DNA from: Sipunculus nudus
Taxonomy: Eukaryota > Annelida > Sipuncula > Golfingiida > Sipunculidae
NCBI GenBank assembly: GCA_026874595.1
Contig: CM049309.1
Location: 27,283,033-27,347,032, forward strand
Length of the DNA stretch: 64,000 nt
Reading direction: 5' to 3'
The position numbers were made by a program, and so were the translations under genes. Numbering within the stretch: the first letter of the stretch is position 1; every line of letters starts with the position of its first letter. The notes under the pieces were generated by a model. That model was not told the origin of the DNA. It saw nothing but the letters and a program-made list of their open reading frames with translations, and searched no databases. This document shows, one piece after another, positions 48,370 to 58,862 of the stretch.

Positions 48370-49870
48370 TTTATACCAGCTCCTAGTCCTTGAAACAACC
48401 CCGAGTAACTTGGAGCTGAGGGCACAGGTCCGTAACCCGAGGGCATCTGTATTAATGTATTAATTTTTGGGCCACTTTCGTACCCCCTACCCCTTAGTTC
48501 TTTTCTGAAAATTTGACATTTTGCCAGATATTTGAACTAAAGGCATTTTTATAGGTTTCAGGAAAATGACTGGGGTTTGAATTCGTTTGAAACGTCTTTC
48601 AGCACAAATGCAGATGCATAATTGACATTAGTTTTCCAAAATAAAACAATAAACAATCATGGACAGGCAGGTAAAATATTTTCAGAAATACTGTATTCAC
48701 GGTGTCTTTTGCTTCATAGCTTTTGCAAATCTCGACATATCTGAAAGATCTTGGTATCACTGGATAAGTAGGAAGAATCCTATTTCAATTATAATAGGTA
48801 CGATCATTATATATATATATATATATATATATGAGAAAACTTTATATAAAAACAAGAACCTATGTGCATATATGTTTCCCTCTACCCCTAAAAAATGAGG
48901 TAGTTGGAACCATGAAATTCAAGGCTATGGATCGGAGAAGCCTATATCGCTCTGGGAATTTGCATGATCCCACTAGCTGTCCTTTACCTATATTTCAAGG
49001 TGTTTCCAAACAAATTAAAAAAAAAACTGGAGTAACTTTGCGTCAGTATATAGGCAATAATACCTTATTAATATTATTATATATATTAACATTGCATAAT
49101 TTGACACAAATAGAAGTGGAAGAACATTATTTTATTAAAGTTACGGTTTTTCTCAGAGGAATTGATACCCTATAATCCTGAACTTGTTTCCATAAAAAAA
49201 TAACAACTGCGCATCTACTCTTTATACCAAATGCATATTTGTAATATTCAGACATATATATTTGAGTTCACACTTCTTTAACACTAATAGCACAAATGCA
49301 TTTTGACAATTTCCCCCAAAATATACAAAATAACACTATAATAAAAACACAAATTCATTTTCAGCCATGCTGTTTTCACTGTGTCTTTTGTGTTACACCT
49401 GCAGATCTAGTTATAAGAGCAAGATCTTGGTGCGATTGAATTTGCAGGAACTATCTTTTGATATAATTTATTGATAAATTAAATGATCCTAAAATGCAAG
49501 AAGATAAAAAGTGCTTAGATGGTACTCCCTACCCGCAATTATCAATTCTTGAACTTCACAATGTGAAAGTGTTATTTTAATTTATAAGCAGTACTACTCA
49601 ATTAACTAAAAACTTGTGTTGTAAGTAGTTGAGACTAAGCTTAGGTACACGGGCTTCTTTTAGTGTTCCTATAAATCACCTTAAATAACTGATTGACCAA
49701 TATTTCATCAGAAAAATAACATGTATTGTTTTGGTTACACTTGGTTTCTTTCATCTCATAGAATTTAAAAGTAATTTTAAACATCCCAAGAATGAAGATA
49801 ACATGTGTAACGTGGTTGTCTGTCTGTCTGTCTGAACCACGCGCTCGTGTACACACGACGAACCTCTCGG
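48370..49870. other. Non-coding, nothing recognised
   Basis: AT-rich; one short (AT)n run at 48808-48831. Frames present lack any domain. Confidence 0.45.
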
Positions 49871-49883
49871 ACGAACATCACCC

Positions 49884-50434
49884 TAGACTGGTACCCTGCT
49901 CTATTATGGTCCTCAGCCAAGCATAGATCGAGACAGGCGTACAACGCCATCTTAAGTACTCCCAGTTGCAACTCCTGACTTACCTGAAGACTGGTTCCAA
50001 CTCCAGTATGCACGCTCATACCGGTTGTCATGGACGTTCACGCGATCCTCGTTGATTATCCGTGAATATATCTTATAAAATAACTTTCTTTATATATTTC
50101 TAGTTTTCAAATATTGAAGGATGATTGGTTGCACAAAAATTGAAAGGTGGATGTATAGATAATACGATATACTGAATCTTTGATATTCTACTGCACGAAG
50201 CATTGATTTATTATCAATATCTATTAATCTAATCATTAAGGTCACACGTAATGTACAACCAACTTTTGGCAACTTCTCTGAGCAAACGAAATATTGCCTA
50301 TTTTTAACATACATGTATATAATACATACTGGAGTTGGAACCAGTCTGCCGGGAGTTCATAAGATGGCGTTGTACGCCCGTCTCTATGACTGGCCTAGAG
50401 CAACGGTGCCATAATAGAGCGGGGTACCAGTCTA
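49884..50434. mobile_element. Mutator-like element with long imperfect inverted arms
   Basis: Ends TAGACTGGTACCCTGCTCTA and the inverse of TAGACTGGTACCCCGCTCTA. The arms stay alignable for about 130 bp (GCGTACAACGCCATCTTA, GACTGGTTCCAACTCCAGTA) around a unique loop. Flanks ACATCACCC (49875-49883) and ACCTCACCC (50435-50443) form a 9-bp duplication with one mismatch. Larger relative of the 29036 MITE. No transposase. Confidence 0.75.
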
Positions 50435-50449
50435 ACCTCACCCCTCCGC

Positions 50450-51021
50450 CGGCCACACTCCAGCGCCCTCGGCCTCGTTGACGTCCCCGGCGTCTACCGT
50501 GCGGTGCTGGTCTGCGACTCTGCGTCTCACAATATTGTATTATTACCTATTATCAGCGCTGCACGCGCCAAACGAAATAATATTGGCAGAGTTATCTGTG
50601 ATGCTCCAACAGTGGGGTGGCATTATTAACAATCCTTGTGATACATCACATATTGACATTATGGGAAAACCCCGCATTTAATTGCCTCAATTATAATATA
50701 CACATGGTGCGACCAACAGCCCCGATTAAAACTGTTAAATAAACATTTAAGCTGTCTTTGGCTTTACAATACATTACCACTAAATTATACGCAACTGTGC
50801 ACTGGGGATTACAAATACGGTTACTTCTCAAAACCTCGAGTTAACTATTTTCAAATGAATTAAGCCTTTAAACGAACGCCTCTTTAAAAGAGTCCACTTT
50901 TAGTTTTTACAGTCTGTATTCATACATTGAGATAAAAGTCAAAAGTCCAAGTATTACATTTACAAGAAAGAGACAAGTGAGAACAACTTACGGGTCTATA
51001 ACCCCAACCTTTCGACGCCAC
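50450..51021 (-). mobile_element. Leader of LTR retrotransposon with primer-binding site, truncated
   Basis: Immediately after the LTR end (minus strand), one base then TGGCGTCGAAAGGTTGGGG at 51020-51002 has the TGG start expected of a tRNA primer-binding site. The internal part shows no gag or pol and is cut off within about 550 bp. Confidence 0.5.
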
Positions 51022-51402
51022 TGTAAGATCTGCGGCTTCTGTCCTACTGTCGATCTCTCCTCGTTGGCGGCTTCAGTTCAAGTGCGATTGGGACACAAGA
51101 CCTGAGCCCCTTAAATTGGACTTCACTGAAAGCTACTGACTATTCATGAGGTGCATGAATAGCAAAATGCTTGGTAGGCCTATGAATATTCATTAGCTTC
51201 GACACGCTAACTAAGCCATTTACACAGGCGTGCCCCTTCACCTCTGAACTGGTGACCTATGAACTTGTTGACCTGAGCGCTCGATCCCAGTGTGCCGATT
51301 AACATAGAGCGCTCATTGAACCAGAACAGCAGAAACAAGCGAGTGATCGCACCCATGTGTATTAAAGGGCATTTTTGTGTAGAAAAATTTTGACGCGTCA
51401 CA
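51022..51402 (-). mobile_element. 5' LTR of an LTR retrotransposon
   Basis: Minus strand runs TGTGACGCGTCA ... GCAGATCTTACA, 381 bp, TG...CA ended, next to the primer-binding site. The overlapping 64-codon frame is within the LTR and not a gene. Confidence 0.55.
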
Positions 51403-53395
51403 ACATGACGTTATTCGCATTTATGCTATTATAATACTTTGAATTAAGAAAAAAAAATGTTCACTGTTCTTTAGTGCATTTCCCCATATAGTTATCTGCT
51501 TTGAGTCTTGCCTCTTAAAAATCAACAAAACACCTGTACTTCCTTGATTTTTTCCAAATTAAATGCTCCAACAATGCGATTGGATCAACACCAAATCCTG
51601 GCATATCTTCATTTGACATTCTAAACATGATATATCCAAGACTCTGATATACATATCTACAGAGCCATCAGGGCATTAACTCAAGAGCGTTTCGAGTTTT
51701 GGCTCAAATTTCTCATGTTCAGCAGACAAAACCATATATACCATATACTATAGCATATTTATTTTTGTTTACCAGATGAGGCATTGTCGGCATAATGTCA
51801 CTGGATTAGATTTAAGAAATCTTGGGTAAAATTCCCAACTGCAAGCCAGTGGTAACCAACATTTTTAACTCATGCTGTTTAAATCAACAATAGGTGAATT
51901 AAGGCTTAACATATTAGGGCCATATATCTAAATCATATCTTAAATCTGTGATGTAATTAAAATATCTCAAACATGTATATCTCTATTTCACCAAATCAGA
52001 CTTTCTGCACTACTTTGCAGGAAGGAGTCCATGGATTTATCACTGGCGGGTGTAGGGCTCATACAGAAACCTGATTCAAATGGACTGTAGCACTATACTA
52101 CTCAAAACGTGTTGTCCCTGTTTAACGATCAAGTGAATTTATTAATTCGGCTTTTTAGTAAACCATGTAATTGATATTGAAGGAGAAGAGAGAAGCACTC
52201 ACACACTTATCTTTTTTCTTCTTTTTTTTATATTCTGCATTTACTGTTCATATATGTTAGCAATAAATTACAATAGTTCCTACAAATCCAGTAAATCCAA
52301 GATCTTGCTCTGATAACGAGATATGCGTGTGTGAAACATAATACATAATGTAAACAACACGGCTGCAGATTGTTGTCAAATGCAACCATTATTTATAACA
52401 TGGTGTTATTTCGCAGAATCTGAGATACTAATATGAAAAATTTACATGCATTTGCGCTATTTGTGCAAAAAGATGTATTAAAAAAATTATTAAAATTCAA
52501 TAAAAAGTCTTTATCCGACAAATTCCTTTGGTGTAAAGATTATATACTCAGGTGTTAATTTCTATTGAAATAAATTCAGGATAAAGCCGTCCTGCCATCT
52601 ACCGATTTGGCCGGCCGATAAAATCTGTTGATGTTATGATGGAATCGAAAAAATATCGGCTGATTCACAACCTACCTTTCCCTCTTTTTATCATATCCGA
52701 CGCCAATAATAATCCTGCAGGCGAAATCAGAAGTGCCTTAAGAACGGAGAAATCTGTAGGAAAAATCATTAGGTGTGCGGGCACTCACCGGCCGGCGAGA
52801 CTTGTAGATTCCGGTAGGTAAAACAAATCGACCGGCAATAAAAAATCGTTATATGGGAGGCTTGTTTTAGAGGATACAAAAAAAAATTGGCCTCAGAATT
52901 AATATATATCATTTCTTCTAAATGATATATTTTTTTCATTCTATTTTCTAACTTTGTTTCATCTTCGTCTTCTGAATAACTAAGTCTAGTGAACTGGTCT
53001 CAACTTTCCGTCACTTTTTTAGTATGTCTGCTTGTCAGTTGTCCCCAATTTCTCCTGCTTACTGGTTCTTGCATATGACATATACCATTCTACAGACCAC
53101 AGTTTACCAGGAATCACTTTGTAACTTTCAACTGTCGTATATCGGAACGATTTTTTGAAGCTGTATGTGTATTTTTAAACAGGTGCAAGTTCAAGGTCAA
53201 GGAAAACACGTCAAAATATTATTTCCATTGTACCTTTGTCAATATTGGTCCAATCTTAACAAACTTTTACTCATTTTCTTCCTCTTTGTCTTTATTACAT
53301 ATTCTAGTTATCTGTCTTCCAATCTGGGTGAGTGTTTTTTCTTCCTTCACATCTTTGTCGAAAATAGTCACTTGCTGGGTATATATGGAGGGTAT
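51403..53395. other. Non-coding, nothing recognised
   Basis: AT-rich. CCGGCCG-containing patches at 52600-52820 may be a decayed repeat; no gene seen. Confidence 0.45.
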
Positions 53396-53404
53396 AATTT
53401 GTTG

Positions 53405-53895
53405 ATCAGCACGCTAATCAGCGGTCCGCAGTATAAAACGCTGATAAGCGACCTTTCAATTAAATTAATTTCAGCATTAATTAATTAAAATAGCACCCAT
53501 AAAGCAACCTTTGACTATTGTGTGATTAAAATAAATAAAAGACACCATTACTATCAGTATTACGTATTTTCAAACATGTATATAATTTTGTGTTAAATTT
53601 TTAAACATGAAACGCAACCTATACCTGCCAGTGACTATTTCGCTTATCAGCACCGCTGATCGGCGACCTTTCAATCCAAGCATTAATATCAGGCAAATTA
53701 GCCCCAATATAGCAACTTCCGTCTATATTATGTGATTAAATGTGATTTAAAGACACAGGTTCTATATGTATTACGTATTTACAAACCATTGATCACATTT
53801 TAATGTGTTACTTATAATGCATGAAACCTTTCTACCAAATACTATTTCGCTGATCAGCAAACTGCGTAATCGCTTTTCGCTGATAAGGTGCTCAT
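53405..53895 (+). repeat. Two direct units of a CTGATCAGC repeat (left arm of inverted pair)
   Basis: Two related units of about 230 bp (53405-53640, 53645-53890) share ATTTCGCTTATCAGC/ATTTCGCTGATCAGC, CGACCTTTCAAT, GTGATTAAA and TTACGTATTT. An inverted copy lies at 55530-55720. Confidence 0.7.
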
Positions 53896-55529
53896 CAGCA
53901 ATGATTTACGTATTTCTTGGTTATGTTGCCTGTCATCAGTGATTCTCTACAATGGTAACATAGAGGGCTCTCAGTTGTTTTACTTATTTCCTGTGATTCA
54001 ATTGAACCGAATGATTGCCAATATATCGTACCACATAAATTTACAAATACACGTATCCGTTCCCTGCACCGACCACTCGGAGATATTAGCTGACAGTAGG
54101 GGGAGCAGCAGCAATCTGTTGGTAGCTGTTCACCGGCCAGATGATAGAAATAGCTGAGACATATACTTTGTCTGAATGTATTTAAAAAAAATTCATTTTT
54201 TACAATATCCTGCACAAATATTTCTGTGAAATGCCACTTATGAATCCACAGCAAAAAACTGTGACTGTGGATTTTTTTGCAATCGCTAATATTGTTGAAT
54301 ATTGTTTTAATAAATTTGAAAGTAGGCCTATAGAAACTGGTAAAACAACGTATTTTGATCAGACAAAAGTGAGAGGACATTTACTTAACTATTTATAAGA
54401 ATGCATATTTAGTCCATTCCTAAAAGAATCCGTAATAAGCTTTACAATTAAATGAAAGGGTCTTTCTACTAAACACTTTTGCAAATTCAGCAGGTATACA
54501 GCATATGAAAAAATAACATCTTAATATTTATTTTATAGAGTCTAACATGGCATTAAAAATGTTAACTTTATAAAATCACTTTCAACAGAGCAAGTTGTTT
54601 CATGAAAAATTATAGTTTTGGCTAATTTATTGCCCTAAGTGTATTATCAATTTCATCACCGTTACAGACTTGAGCTGGATATTTTCATGACAATTTCACG
54701 GTCCCACATAGCTGATTTAGAAAAAATAAGAAAGGTTAACCTGTACCATGTATTTTATTATAAATATATATTTTAGTCCTGTAAATTGCGTAGTTTTAAT
54801 TTTAATGTGTTCTGTTTATATCCTGAAACAAAATACAACTGCATCCCGGCCATGCACAGAAGGTATGATGCAATAAATAGAAGGAAAATATAGCAATCTA
54901 TTTCGGTCAATAAAAATGTTGGCGGTAAAAGCATTTCTAATATGTTTCTAAGTCATTTTTCTCTTGAAATTATGCCTATTTTCAATATATATGGGTGTCT
55001 AAGAAGGAGAACGGTATTGAATTAAAATAAATGTAATCATTAACAAAATTATTACTTAAAACATACAGACTTCTTTTATAATAGATAATAGATAAAAGTT
55101 TAATATTTAAAATACATAACACATTGTTTCCTATAAAAAGATGAAATTCTAAATTACAATGCCTGCATGTTTGTAGAATTTAGATGTTACATCCATCCTG
55201 TCATCTTTTTATTTTAACACCGTTCATCGCCATTCACCGCCGGTAACAGTTAAAAATAAAAGAGTTGTTTGATTTAAATCACGTCGATTTAAATGGCCGA
55301 TTTAAATCGCGATGTAAATCACTTATTAAAAAAATAACTGACTTAAATCAACTTTTATAAATAAATTAGTTTTTCTCTATTTTCTCCTCTTTTTTTTACA
55401 AATATTTTCAATTCAATCGTACACTAAGAGCTTTAGAGGCACTTTAAAAGAATATTACACTCTCTTGAAGTCTGATATAAGACCATTGTGAAAATCACTG
55501 AAGTCAGCCCGACACGTAGGCCTATCTTA
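53896..55529. other. Spacer of the inverted repeat; hAT-end-like GATTTAAATC patch
   Basis: Non-coding spacer. At 55268-55322 GATTTAAATCACGTCGATTT and related GATTTAAATCG copies form clustered palindromes of the kind found at some hAT ends. A 161-codon minus-strand frame (53895-54380) has no domain. Confidence 0.4.
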
Positions 55530-55720
55530 GTCAAGAGCACTTTATCAGCGTCATGCCATTGCACCGTTTGCTGATCAGCGAAATACCAGGTGGTAGAAAG
55601 GTTCCATACATAATATGTAACACATTGAAAATATATTCGTATGTTTGTAAATATAAAATACTTATAGAACCTGTACGTGTCTTTAAATCACATTTAATCA
55701 CATAATAGTCGGGGGCTAAT
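55530..55720 (-). repeat. Inverted copy of the CTGATCAGC repeat (right arm)
   Basis: Reverse complement matches 53690-53885 in order: ATGTGATTAAATGTGATTTA, AGACACGTACAGGTTCTATA, AATGTGTTAC, GGAACCTTTCTACCA, ATTTCGCTGATCAGCAAAC. Confidence 0.7.
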
Positions 55721-55747
55721 TAAGTCAGTTACTTCACTAGTAACGTG

Positions 55748-56008
55748 TAAGATTCCTAATGTATACGGAATGCGGAATGCGTGTTGAGAGATTTCATATG
55801 AACCTGCACGGCGGCATGCATCTTTTCTATGTGTTGCCCCTGGATACCATCCGGAAACTTAAAAATCGCTACATGTAGCGATCGTTTTTCCGGATGCGCA
55901 TTTCGCATGCCGGGTCCGCGCTGAGGAATCTCACCTACTTTATTTCTCAATACGTGTACCGATTTTATACGCATTCCGCATCCCGCATTCCGTACATAAG
56001 AAATCTTA
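55748..56008. mobile_element. MITE with about 40-bp inverted ends
   Basis: Left TAAGATTCCTAATGTATACG and right, reversed, TAAGATTTCTTATGTACGGA, both continuing into GGAATGCGG-type repeats. 261 bp. No clear target duplication. Confidence 0.65.
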
Positions 56009-56159
56009 GCTTTAGTCTGCAAATATATTCGTTTAACCTGTTTATTACCTCCGCTAAGCGGCAGGGGTTATGTTTATCGGGCTTTGGTTTGTTTGTTTAT
56101 ATGTTGTGTATTGTATGTCAGAGTCTGCCGGCGACCAACAAAATCTCACTAACACTTGT

Positions 56160-56950
56160 TAGTTGTTTTACAGAAGGACTTGTGAGCAGCTTAAACTGAA
56201 CAAAGATAAGACTGAAATTATTATGATTAATACTTAACTTAACCTCAAGAAAGTTGAGGTTCTTAGAGTAAAGATTAGAGATGATATTATCTATCCAACT
56301 AAATGTGTTAGAAACCTTGGTATTTATATCGGTAGTGCACTCAGTGTTGGAGAGCATAATAATAAAATATGCTCTTCGTCATATATCATGTTAAACGATT
56401 GTCTAGGGTAAAACATTATATAGATACAGATACAAAGAAAATTTTAGCTCAAGTATTTAGTCATGAGTAGGGTCGATTAATGCAAGTCTCTCCTCGGCGG
56501 TGCTTCTCCTAAGGAACTGAAACGTTTGCAGCATATTCAGAACATGTACCTTGTAACAGGTCTAACAAAAATATGACCACATCCGCCCTTGTAGAAAGGT
56601 CTTCACTGGCTGAAAATTCCATACAGAATCAAATATAAGATTCTGGTCATAACTTTTATGTGCATTAAGGGAGCAGCATCACAATATCTGATTGAAGCTC
56701 TAAAATTAAATCATAAAAAAAAACAGTTAAGGTCAGCCACAGCTGGCAAGTTACCGATTCCTGCCAGGTGTAATTTGTCTTCAACTTTACATGTTTTTTT
56801 TTTACAAGTAGGTCATAGGCTTTGGAATGCTCCTCACCAGAGCCTGAGAAACACAAATGACTAGTCAACTGACTGTGTAAGTCAGCAGTAAAGACTCATC
56901 TATTTAAACTTTGTTATGATTGTAAAACGCCTTTGACTATATTAGAGTAT
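56160..56950 (+). pseudogene. LINE reverse transcriptase C-terminal fragment
   Basis: Degenerate frames in order: QLKLNKDKTEIIMINT (about 56190), RNLGIYIGSALSVGEH (about 56310), LGGASPKELKRLQHIQNMYL, KGLHWLKIPYRIKYKILVIT and QVGHRLWNAPHQSLRN (about 56810), then SAVKTHLFKLCYD. This is the familiar C-terminal half of a CR1/L2-type LINE, with several stops and frameshifts. A second scrap (RSNK ... PHPLLQKALHWMK) sits at 57075-57120. Confidence 0.75.
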
Positions 56951-57179
56951 AAATGTGCGCTCTATTAAGTGATAATTGTAATTGTAACTAGAAATTTGCA
57001 CAAGAGAATGCAGGCCTCATCCATGGGAGCTTATTACCCAATATGGTATATTTCAGAAATGCAGCTTGCCTTAACAGATCTAACAAAATATGACCACATC
57101 CGCTCTTGCAGAAAGCCCTTCACTGGATGAAATTTTTTTTAAAATTCTGAATCCAGATGGAGCTCAAGATCACCCCCAA

Positions 57180-57330
57180 AATGTAATCAATTGTTCCTTG
57201 TATCATTACCGAGGTATCCTCAAAATTTCATGGAAATCCATTAATATGATTTGAGAAATGTTGCTTACAGACAAACAACCAAACTAGACGACCATAGACC
57301 GAGCGTTGCTCGGAAGTTGAAATAAGACAG
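57180..57330 (+). mobile_element. 3' end fragment of a satellite element (family F)
   Basis: ACTAGACGACCATAGACCGA then GCGTTGCTCGGAAGTTGAAA (57287-57325) matches the end motif at 40688-40722 (ACTAGACGACCATTGGTCGA, GCTTGCCGGAAGTTGAAA), with a CCGAGC-GTT-GCTCGG hairpin in place of the other stem. Confidence 0.5.
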
Positions 57331-57709
57331 ACACACAGACAGGTCAAATTGTCCGTTTTCTATCAACTATATAACTTTAAGAGCGATTGATAAGAAACTG
57401 AGGCCTGTAGGATGACATATGTCAGACAAAGGAGCAAGCAATCAGACGAAGCTGATAACAACAGACGGACGTACTGGCACACTCACACAATGTGGATGAC
57501 ACTGATATAGAACAAGTTATGGGGAATGCATAGAGGAACAAAATGAGCTATAATTTGTGAAGATAAGGACAATAAGGAAAATTAGGACAATAACTGTAAG
57601 GACAATATTGAACAAAGTTATGAGGAAAATATTTTTAAAAGTATTTTTGATGACCTTGGCCCTATTTTCCCACCCAAGCGAAGGCATGACTGGATGGCTA
57701 AAGATTTTG

Positions 57710-57742
57710 TGTGGTGGTGGTGTTTGGGGGGGGGGGGGGTGG
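57710..57742 (+). repeat. G-run tract, quadruplex-capable
   Basis: GGTGGTGGTGTTT followed by a run of about 13 guanines and TGG. Confidence 0.7.
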
Positions 57743-58499
57743 CGTAGAGTGTCACAGTTTACCGATTATGGGGCTATTTACAAGGTTATTTACGCCTACA
57801 AGGTGTGGACATGCCAATTCTGCACACAATCATACATACATAAAATTAAATTATATAAAGTGAGTGTATTAATATAAGTGTAATATATTCAGTTATATAA
57901 ACACACAATGACAATTTGTCTGTTGTGTGTCCATTTTGGTTTTATAAATAAGAAGTCTATAGTCCAATTATATTAATAATGCATGTGTGTTTGTCTCTGT
58001 GTGTGCATGTGTGTGATTTATTTATTACTCAATTTTATTTACAACAGTTTTTGTATAGGTTTTAATATTTTATTTCCAATGACAATAGACGAATAAACCC
58101 CGCTTTTAATTATTTTTATCAGTGGATTTAATTGCAAAATATCATTCTGCAATGGAAATAATCTAATACTTATAAAAGGAATTCGGTTCATGTTTGTTCG
58201 CGATGTTCTCTATAACCGCGTTGTGTACAATAATGTGCCATACATCATTTTTAAGGTTAAAGGTCTCCGCAGTGACATAGGCGAAAGTAGAATAAATGAT
58301 TTTTAATGTACATATAATTTTTGAGTGATTTTTCCGTTTTTACTGACTTGCACGGAGGTTAGACCGAGCATAGCCGAACTGCCTTCGGCAATGACCGGAA
58401 TGCGTGCATCGTTGACACTTAACCTCAAACACTATTAAGGACTATTGTTTATATAAATAACGCTTGTCAGTAAAAGAGAAATCACATGTGTCTCACTTT

Positions 58500-58835
58500 A
58501 TGAATGGAGAGTTCAACCCAGGAATCAATCAGTTTCCGGCAAATCACATGGCTCTCCAATATCTTCGGTCACCTTGATATTTGGACAAATCAATACAAGA
58601 TTTCTTGAGATATTAAAGAATTTGTGTTATTTTCAGCAAAAATGGACCCATTCAAGGTCGAGGTCATTCTCCTAGCAAAAGCCATGACCCAATTTTAATA
58701 GGCTTCGTCCTCTTACACATGTAAAGTTTGATAAAGATCAGTGAAAAATTTGTTGAGTTATCCTGCTCACAAGATTTTTCTGCGGCGGCGGCGGCTATCA
58801 TGAAACCATAGTATCCCGACTTTGTCTAGGGATAC
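58500..58835 (+). mobile_element. Satellite element, family B, 5'-truncated copy
   Basis: Parallels the last 340 bp of the next copy (CATTCAAGGTCGAGGTCATT, GGCTTCGTCCTCTTAC, a (GGC)n run, ACCATAGTATCC) and ends in the hairpin GTATCCC-GAC-TTT-GTC-TA-GGGATAC at 58811-58835. Confidence 0.6.
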
Positions 58836-58862
58836 ATTTGCAATAGAAACTAGACATTTCTT

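Noticed and set aside
53895-54380. 161-codon minus-strand frame
   Set aside because: Cys/Ile/Phe/Ser-rich, no recognisable domain, no splice or transcript evidence; likely chance.
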